Shown: piece by piece, positions 58,725 to 64,000 of the stretch
Position numbering within the stretch: position 1 is the first letter of the stretch
Layout of the letters: the number at the start of each line of letters is the position of its first letter
Source of the DNA: Mediannikoviicoccus sp037890055
GTDB taxonomy: Bacteria; Bacillota; Clostridia; Tissierellales; Peptoniphilaceae
NCBI GenBank assembly: GCA_037890055.1
Contig: JBBKBD010000007.1
Reading direction: 5' to 3' (one strand)
DNA length: 64,000 nucleotides
Program-made: the position numbers and the translations under genes
The notes under the pieces: generated by a model
What the model saw: only the letters and a program-made list of their open reading frames with translations
What the model was told of the DNA's origin: nothing
Database searches by the model: none

Positions 58725-60221
58725 ATGAATAACACACCGATATTGGAATTAAAAAATATTGTAAAGACTTTCCCAGGAGTTAGAGCTCTGAAAGGAGTCG
58801 ATTTAAATATTTATCCTGGAGAAGTACACGCTCTATGTGGTGAGAATGGTGCAGGTAAGTCCACTTTGATGAAAATTATAGCAGGCGCCCAACCATATAC
58901 TAGCGGGGAAATGATATTAGACGGGAAAAAAGTTGAATTTAAGTCCACAAAAGAAGCGGAAGAAAATGGCATTGTTATGATTTACCAAGAATTTAACCTA
59001 ATTAGAGATGTTAGTGTAGCTGAAAACATGTATATGGGACATCTTCCAAAGGGAAAGTTAGGAACCGTAAATTGGAAAAAGTTAAATTCTGATGCTAAAA
59101 AAATGTTGGATAAACTTAAGTTAAATTTAAATCCTGAAACAAAAGTAAAAAATTTAACTGTTGCAGAATGTTCAATGGTGGAAATTGCAAAAGCTTTAAC
59201 TGTAGGAGCTAGAATAATCATAATGGATGAGCCTACTGCAGCTCTTGCAGAGGAGGAAATGCAGATTCTTTTTTCGAAGATAAAAGAACTAAGGAATGAA
59301 GGAATAGCCATTATATATATCTCCCACAGAATGGATGAAATATTTGAAATTTCTGACAGAATAACTATTTTTAGGGATGGACATTTTGAAGCTGAAAAAG
59401 AAACAAAAGACACAGGATATGAAGAAGTAGTATCTCACATGGTGGGAAGAAAGATGGATAGACTATATCCTGATAGACATTATGTTGAAAAAGAGGTTAT
59501 TTTCGAACTTGAAAATATTTCTGGAAATATTGTAGATGAAGTTAGTTTGAAATTACACAAGGGAGAAATATTAGGAATAACTGGACTTTTAGGTGCTGGT
59601 ACTGATGAACTTTCGAAAATAGTTTATGGAGCCTCACATAGAAGATCAGGAAATATCATTTTAAATGGAAAGAAAATAGAAAATAAAAGTCCTAAACAAG
59701 CTCTCAAAGAGGGAATAGCTTTAATATCAGATGATAGAAAGCAGGAGGGTTTAGTATTAATCAGACCTGTGAATGAAAATATTCTGATGGCATCACCTAA
59801 AAACTACACAAATAATTCTGTTATTGATTCTAAAAAAGAAAAGAAAATAGTAGATGAACAGATAAAAAAACTCAATATAAAAGTTTCTGGACACAATCAA
59901 TTAGTTAATAACCTTTCTGGAGGAAACCAACAAAAGATTGTATTTGCTAAAGTTTTAGAGTCTAATCCAAATGTAATGATTTTGAATGAACCTACAAGAG
60001 GAGTTGATATAGGAGCAAAGTCGGAAATATATGACATCATTAACAATCTTACAGAAGAAGGAAAAAGTATTATATTGATTTCCACAGACTTGCCAGAAAT
60101 AATAGGTTTATCTGATAGAGTAATTGTAATGAGGGAAGGTAGGATTGTGAAAGAACTTTCTAAAGAAAATGCTAATGAGGAAATAATACTAGCATATGCA
60201 TCAGGAGGAATAAATGGATAA
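58725..60221 (+). CDS. rbsA: Ribose import ATP-binding protein
   Basis: A 498-residue protein with two ABC domains in tandem. The first has GENGAGKSTLMKIIAG and a signature LTVAECSMVEIAKAL; the second has LGITGLLGAGTDELSK (a degenerate Walker A, as usual in RbsA-type sugar ATPases) and NLSGGNQQKIVFAKVLE. The start at 58725 has only a weak ribosome site; the in-frame region from 58698 overlaps rbsD. It energises the RbsC permease. Confidence 0.94.
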   Translation: MNNTPILELKNIVKTFPGVRALKGVDLNIYPGEVHALCGENGAGKSTLMKIIAGAQPYTSGEMILDGKKVEFKSTKEAEENGIVMIYQEFNLIRDVSVAENMYMGHLPKGKLGTVNWKKLNSDAKKMLDKLKLNLNPETKVKNLTVAECSMVEIAKALTVGARIIIMDEPTAALAEEEMQILFSKIKELRNEGIAIIYISHRMDEIFEISDRITIFRDGHFEAEKETKDTGYEEVVSHMVGRKMDRLYPDRHYVEKEVIFELENISGNIVDEVSLKLHKGEILGITGLLGAGTDELSKIVYGASHRRSGNIILNGKKIENKSPKQALKEGIALISDDRKQEGLVLIRPVNENILMASPKNYTNNSVIDSKKEKKIVDEQIKKLNIKVSGHNQLVNNLSGGNQQKIVFAKVLESNPNVMILNEPTRGVDIGAKSEIYDIINNLTEEGKSIILISTDLPEIIGLSDRVIVMREGRIVKELSKENANEEIILAYASGGING

Positions 60222-61215
60222 AAAGAAAAAGTTAGTAGGCAAACTAAATATATATAGATCTCTTATCATACTTGTGATAATGTGTGTAGTCGCATCCATA
60301 CTTTCGCCAAGTTTCTTAAGAATTAATAACTTGTTTAATGTTTTTAGACAGGTTGCAATAGCAGGTATATTAGGTGCAGGGATGACATTTGTTATCTTAA
60401 CAGGAGGCATAGATCTTTCTGTAGGATCTATATTAGGACTTGCGGGTTCAGTTGCAGCAGGCGTTTTGGCAAAGACAAATAATGCATTATTAGCTTGTCT
60501 TACAGCTATTTTAATAGGAATTGTAGCTGGAACAATAAATGGATTCTGGGTAGCTAAATTGAGAATTCCTCCATTTATTGCAACTTTGGGAATGATGACT
60601 TTACTTAGAGGATGTGTGCTTGTCTACACTAAGGGATCACCAATACCAATTAAATCTGATGCATATAAATTCATTGGAAAGGCTTCAATAGCAGGAATTC
60701 CGTTGCCGGTAATAATCTTAATAGTTGTATTTTTGATATCTAATTTCATTTTATCAAAGACAATTTTTGGGAGAAATGTGTATGCATTAGGTGGAAATAG
60801 AGAAGCTGCTAGACTTTCAGGAATTGATACCGTTAAGACAGAATGGTTAGTTTATATTATAAATGGATTTCTTTGTGGATTGGCTGCAATTGTGTTGACA
60901 GCAAGACTTGGCTCAGCACAATCAACACTTGGTGAAGGAATTGAAATGGACGCTATTGCAGCGGTAATACTTGGTGGAACAAGCCTTTCAGGTGGAACAG
61001 GATACGTGCTTCCGACTGTAGCTGGTGCGATGATTATGGGGATTATAGACAATATATTGACTTTAATGAATGTAAACCCACATGCTACAAGTATTGTGAA
61101 GGGTGCGGTAATATTGCTAGCAGTTATTTTAGATAAAAAGGTTAAAGACCTATCTGAAAAAACTGAAATAAATCAAAAAAACAAGAGAGGAGCAAAAAAT
61201 GAAAAAAATATTTAA
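60214..61215 (+). CDS. rbsC: Ribose import permease
   Basis: A 333-residue permease of the branched-chain amino acid/ribose type, with eight to ten helices. Markers are GMTFVILTGGIDLSVGSILG, ALGGNREAARLSGID (the cytoplasmic EAA-like loop) and AAVILGGTSLSGGTGY. It overlaps rbsA by eight bases and rbsB by 17. Confidence 0.94.
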   Translation: MDKKKKLVGKLNIYRSLIILVIMCVVASILSPSFLRINNLFNVFRQVAIAGILGAGMTFVILTGGIDLSVGSILGLAGSVAAGVLAKTNNALLACLTAILIGIVAGTINGFWVAKLRIPPFIATLGMMTLLRGCVLVYTKGSPIPIKSDAYKFIGKASIAGIPLPVIILIVVFLISNFILSKTIFGRNVYALGGNREAARLSGIDTVKTEWLVYIINGFLCGLAAIVLTARLGSAQSTLGEGIEMDAIAAVILGGTSLSGGTGYVLPTVAGAMIMGIIDNILTLMNVNPHATSIVKGAVILLAVILDKKVKDLSEKTEINQKNKRGAKNEKNI

Positions 61216-62170
61216 ATTAGGAGTTAGTGCATTATTAGCAGTATCATTATTTGCATCATGTGCATCTAATGGAGGCAAAGAAGCATCAAACGAAGCTGCT
61301 GGAAAAGATGGAGAAAAGAAGTATGTTATAGGCTTAGCGATGAACACTCAAACTAATCCATTCTTTGTATCTGTTAAGGAAGGTGTTCAAAAAGCGGCTG
61401 ATGAACACGGGATTGAACTTCAAATAACTGATGCACAAGATGATCCAACGATTCAAATGAAGGACATGGAAAATTTGATAACTAAAAATGTAGATGCTAT
61501 TTTAGTTGACCCTTGTGATTCCGATGCAATAGTTTCATCAATTGAAGCTGCAAACGAAGCAGGAATACCTGTATTCACGATGGATAGGGAAGCTAAAGGA
61601 GGAGAAGTTGTAGCCCATATTGGGTATGATGCAATCAAATCTGGTAAGATAGCAGGACAATTTTTAGTTGATGAACTTGGAGGAAAAGGAAAAATCGTAG
61701 AACTTCAAGGTATAATGGGAACAAATGTAGCTCAAAACAGATCAGAAGGCTTTCACTCAATTATAGACAAAGAAAGCGGAATGGAAGTAGTTGCTTCTCA
61801 AGTTGCGGATTTTGACAGAGCAAAGGCAATGAGCGTTATGGAAAATATTCTTCAAGCAAATAAAGAAATAGACGGACTTTATGCAGCTAATGACGAAATG
61901 TTACTAGGAGCATTAGAAGCTATTGAAGCTGCAGGAAGAGGAGATGAAATAAAGATGATTGGATGCGATGCACTTGATGAAACATTAGAAGCCATTAAAT
62001 CCGGTAAAGTTGAAGCAACCATTGCAGAACCACCTTTCTTCTTAGGAAAAGCCATTTTAAATACGGCTTTTGACTACCTTGAAGGTAAAGAAGTTGAGAA
62101 AAAAGTTATTTTGGATAACTCTTTAGTAACAAAAGAAAATGTAGATAAAATTGTAACAAAAGAAGACTAG
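61199..62170 (+). CDS. rbsB: Ribose-binding lipoprotein
   Basis: A 323-residue substrate-binding protein with a lipoprotein signal (LLAVSLFASCASNGG, lipid on the cysteine near residue 21). The mature part has the RbsB sugar pocket pattern: GLAMNTQTNPFFVSVKEG, DAILVDPCDSDAI, PVFTMDREAKGG, GTNVAQNRSEGF, GLYAANDEMLLGA and ATIAEPPFFLG. A GAGGAG ribosome site precedes ATG. Last gene of the operon; a terminator follows. Confidence 0.93.
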   Translation: MKKIFKLGVSALLAVSLFASCASNGGKEASNEAAGKDGEKKYVIGLAMNTQTNPFFVSVKEGVQKAADEHGIELQITDAQDDPTIQMKDMENLITKNVDAILVDPCDSDAIVSSIEAANEAGIPVFTMDREAKGGEVVAHIGYDAIKSGKIAGQFLVDELGGKGKIVELQGIMGTNVAQNRSEGFHSIIDKESGMEVVASQVADFDRAKAMSVMENILQANKEIDGLYAANDEMLLGALEAIEAAGRGDEIKMIGCDALDETLEAIKSGKVEATIAEPPFFLGKAILNTAFDYLEGKEVEKKVILDNSLVTKENVDKIVTKED

Positions 62171-62180
62171 AATAACTAAA

Positions 62181-62205
62181 GGCGGCATGAAAATGTCGCT
62201 TTTTA
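62181..62205 (+). terminator. Terminator of the ribose operon
   Basis: GCGGCAT (62182-62188) and ATGTCGC (62193-62199) pair with one G-U around GAAA, followed by TTTTTA. Confidence 0.8.
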
Positions 62206-62292
62206 TATGCAGCAATTATTTAAAAATTTAGAACTCATGTATAATAGCTTATAAGGGGATATTAATTTTCAAAATAATGAAGGGGGATTATT

Positions 62293-63417
62293 ATGAAATA
62301 TTTTGACATAGGTGGAGTGGAAGTTTCAAGACTTGGATTTGGATGTATGAGATTTCCTGTAATTGATGGTGATAATGAAAAGATTAATAAGGAAGAGTCT
62401 GAGAAGCTACTTCTAGACGCCATTGAAAGAGGACTTAACTACATAGACACAGCCTATCCATATCACGAGGAGACCTCTGAAGATTTTGTAGGGGAGTTTT
62501 TACAAAAACACAATCTTCGTGACAAAATGCAGCTTGCCACAAAACTACCATGCTGGCTAGTGGAAAAGGAAGAGGACTTTGAAAGACTTTTAAATTTGCA
62601 ACTTGAAAAGCTTCAAACTGATTATATCGATTTTTATTTACTACACTCTCTTGATATAAAGAGATTTAAGAAGATTGTAGATCTTGGCGTTTTAGACTTT
62701 TGTAAAAAGATTAAGGAAAAGGGAATTGTAAAGCATATTGGTTTTAGTTTCCATGACGAATACCCTGCCTTTGAGGAGATTTTTAGCGCCTATGACTGGG
62801 ACTTTTGTCAAATTCAACTAAATTATTTAGACATAGATTACCAAGCGGGAATGAAAGGTTACGAACTGGCTACTAAAAATAATGTTTCTATAATCATTAT
62901 GGAACCGCTAAAGGGGGGAAGACTTTCAAACCCACCAGAAGAGATTAGGGTAATGTCTAAAAAGTTTGAACCACTTTCATATTCCCAAGTCGCATTAAAG
63001 TTCCCACTAAGTCTTCCAAATGTAATGACGGTTTTAAGCGGAATGAATAGCCATAAACAAGTTGAAGAAAACTGTGACATGGCAGATAAGGTGGAGTATA
63101 ATAGCTTGACCGATGAAGAAAAGGAATTTTATAGAGTTTCAAGACAGGCCTATAAAGATAGGGAGAGAATAGGCTGCACTGCTTGTGAATACTGTATGCC
63201 ATGCACTGTGGAAATAAATATACCAAAGGTGTTTAGCCTATGGAACAAGGCCTTTTTATATGACGAAGAGGAAAAGAGCAAGAAGGACTATAAAGAGTAT
63301 TTAAAAGATGGAGTAAGTCCTGAAGAGTGTATAGAATGTGGAAAGTGCGGAGATATCTGTCCACAACATCTTGAAATTATTGTGGGATTAAAGGACGCCC
63401 ATGAATATTTAAAATAA
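62293..63417 (+). CDS. Aldo/keto reductase with C-terminal ferredoxin domain
   Basis: A 374-residue protein. Residues 1-290 are an aldo/keto reductase barrel: LGFGCMRFPVID, GLNYIDTAYPYHEETSEDFV (with the catalytic D and Y), QLATKLP (K) and YLLHSLD (H). The C-terminal part has two [4Fe-4S] motifs, CTACEYCMPCTVEINIP and CIECGKCGDICPQHLEI. The fused form is widespread in anaerobes, with ferredoxin-linked or NAD(P)H-linked reductions of unknown substrate. A strong ribosome site AGGGGG precedes ATG. It stands alone, ended by a terminator. Confidence 0.9.
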   Translation: MKYFDIGGVEVSRLGFGCMRFPVIDGDNEKINKEESEKLLLDAIERGLNYIDTAYPYHEETSEDFVGEFLQKHNLRDKMQLATKLPCWLVEKEEDFERLLNLQLEKLQTDYIDFYLLHSLDIKRFKKIVDLGVLDFCKKIKEKGIVKHIGFSFHDEYPAFEEIFSAYDWDFCQIQLNYLDIDYQAGMKGYELATKNNVSIIIMEPLKGGRLSNPPEEIRVMSKKFEPLSYSQVALKFPLSLPNVMTVLSGMNSHKQVEENCDMADKVEYNSLTDEEKEFYRVSRQAYKDRERIGCTACEYCMPCTVEINIPKVFSLWNKAFLYDEEEKSKKDYKEYLKDGVSPEECIECGKCGDICPQHLEIIVGLKDAHEYLK

Positions 63418-63433
63418 GCCCATGGGCTTTTTT
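63416..63433 (+). terminator. Terminator after the aldo/keto reductase
   Basis: AAGCCC (63416-63421) and GGGCTT (63424-63429), followed by a T-run up to 63433. The loop is only two bases, so the hairpin is tight. Confidence 0.7.
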
Positions 63434-63476
63434 AATTGAAATAAGAATTAAAAATACGACTCCTTATTTCAATTAA
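63432..63476. repeat. Perfect 14-base inverted repeat
   Basis: TTAATTGAAATAAG (63432-63445) and CTTATTTCAATTAA (63463-63476) are perfectly complementary with a 17-base spacer. No T-run follows. It lies between two terminators in a gap without a gene and may be a protein site or the relic of a small element. Confidence 0.5.
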
Positions 63477-63528
63477 CAGTGACTTTCTGAAATAATAAAG
63501 AAAAATTCGAATTGAGATTAATATAAAA

Positions 63529-63556
63529 GGTAGTAGGGCGACCCTACTACCTTTTT
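63529..63556. terminator. Bidirectional terminator at the acetamidase end
   Basis: GGTAGTAGGG (63529-63538) and CCCTACTACC (63542-63551) form a perfect ten-pair stem with a CGA loop and T-runs on both sides. It ends the minus-strand gene at 63558. Confidence 0.88.
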
Positions 63557-63557
63557 A

Positions 63558-64000
63558 TTATAAATTTTCTAAAACTCTTTCCATTGAAAGAATGTCTTTT
63601 GAAATAGCTGCCCTTATTGTTATCTTAGGGTCAACTAGTTGAGATATTCTCATATCCACAGCTAGACTTGAAAGTATTAGCGCATCTTCCCAAGAAATGC
63701 CAAGGGACTTTTCCAAAAGTTCCATTACAGCTTCAAGGGCTTGTTCATTTGCTTCGTTTATATTTTCTTCGCTTGAAAGAACCATTATTTCACTTTCTGT
63801 TTCAAGGATTGGCCAGTCAAAGCTCTTGTTCTTTATAACTTCAACTTCCAAAGTTACTTCTCCAGGTATTTCAAGTCCTGTTCCACTAACTTCTCCATCG
63901 CCCATTACAGCGTGTAAATCACCAAGGGCAAGCATTGCACCTTCAACGGCCACAGGGAAGTACAGTGTGGATCCTGCAATTATTTCGGCGGTGTCCATGT
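63558..64000 (-). CDS. Acetamidase/formamidase family protein, C-terminal part (cut by window edge)
   Basis: The last 146-147 codons of a minus-strand gene that continues beyond 64000. The segment NMDTAEIIAGSTLYFPV (starting with codons at the edge), GALALGDLHA-type LALGDLHAVMGDGEVSGTGLE and the following beta strands match the C-terminal part of acetamidase/formamidase (FmdA/AmdA). The metal-binding GDxHxxxGDGE is in this part. The ATG at 63996-63998 is an internal methionine, not the start. The activity would split formamide or acetamide to ammonia and the acid. Terminator at 63529-63556. Confidence 0.82.
   Translation of the reverse strand, partial: MDTAEIIAGSTLYFPVAVEGAMLALGDLHAVMGDGEVSGTGLEIPGEVTLEVEVIKNKSFDWPILETESEIMVLSSEENINEANEQALEAVMELLEKSLGISWEDALILSSLAVDMRISQLVDPKITIRAAISKDILSMERVLENL

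Noticed and set aside
1..64000. tRNA or rRNA genes
   Set aside because: Intergenic stretches were read for cloverleaf-like or conserved rRNA sequence, and none was seen.

Overview
The window looks like the replication-origin region of a low-GC, Gram-positive, strictly anaerobic Firmicute. The most likely placing is Tissierellia/Peptoniphilaceae-like; this is inferred from gene content and order, not from any database comparison. Supporting observations are the AT-rich sequence with strong GGAGG-type ribosome sites, the order rpmH-rnpA-yidD-yidC-jag-mnmE-mnmG-rsmG facing away from dnaA-dnaN-yaaA-recF-gyrB-gyrA, and a set of oxygen-sensitive enzymes: a selenocysteine formate dehydrogenase, a double-cubane-type reductase with its activase, and an A-type flavodiiron protein.

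Layout. 1-6150: a degraded ABC ATPase remnant, a MATE exporter and a pair of half-size ABC exporter-fold transporters, divergent from an AraC regulator. A Fur-like palindrome sits across the two opposed promoters, which suggests iron or siderophore handling. 6151-9681: a compact accessory cassette (XRE repressor, ImmA-type protease, UvrX-type Y-family polymerase, YolD-like protein, small unknown) behind a strong promoter with four copies of a GTCATT(T/A)AAAGTC-like operator. 9678-12893: another half ABC transporter, a DUF1287 secreted protein and a YoaK-family membrane protein. 12919-16030: a double-cubane reductase, its activase, a shortened paralogue and a DUF3343 protein. 16135-28479: all on the minus strand, M18 aminopeptidase, cell-wall-binding protein, SigB-type sigma factor with RsbW- and RsbV-like partners, gyrA, gyrB, recF, yaaA, dnaN, dnaA. 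28480-28810: oriC with DnaA boxes. 28863-35307: the plus-strand ribosomal protein, membrane insertion and tRNA modification genes.

35342-38810 holds a secreted beta-propeller-like protein, a second dense cluster of DnaA boxes, three perfect parS sites (one inside a cinA-like gene), walJ and rlmH; no parA/parB genes lie in the window. 38863-40944: a TtcA-like protein and a flavodiiron protein. 40976-44637: a three-gene cassette of unknown function (small secreted cysteine-tailed protein, an 832-residue permease that looks like two ABC permease units fused head to tail, and an ATPase). This is the least explained gene set in the window and resembles a peptide or bacteriocin export/immunity module.

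44754-51311 encodes an NAD-linked, probably electron-bifurcating formate dehydrogenase. Its catalytic subunit is one gene read through an in-frame TGA as selenocysteine, with a SECIS-like hairpin straight after the codon. 51487-55568: glycerol kinase, a conserved unknown, an IS3-end-like miniature element inside a terminator loop, an MgtC-family protein and an amidohydrolase. 55647-62205: a LacI-controlled ribose/deoxyribose operon (deoC, rbsKDACB). 62293-64000: a ferredoxin-tailed aldo/keto reductase and the C-terminal part of an acetamidase/formamidase-like gene that leaves the window. No rRNA, tRNA or CRISPR array was seen.
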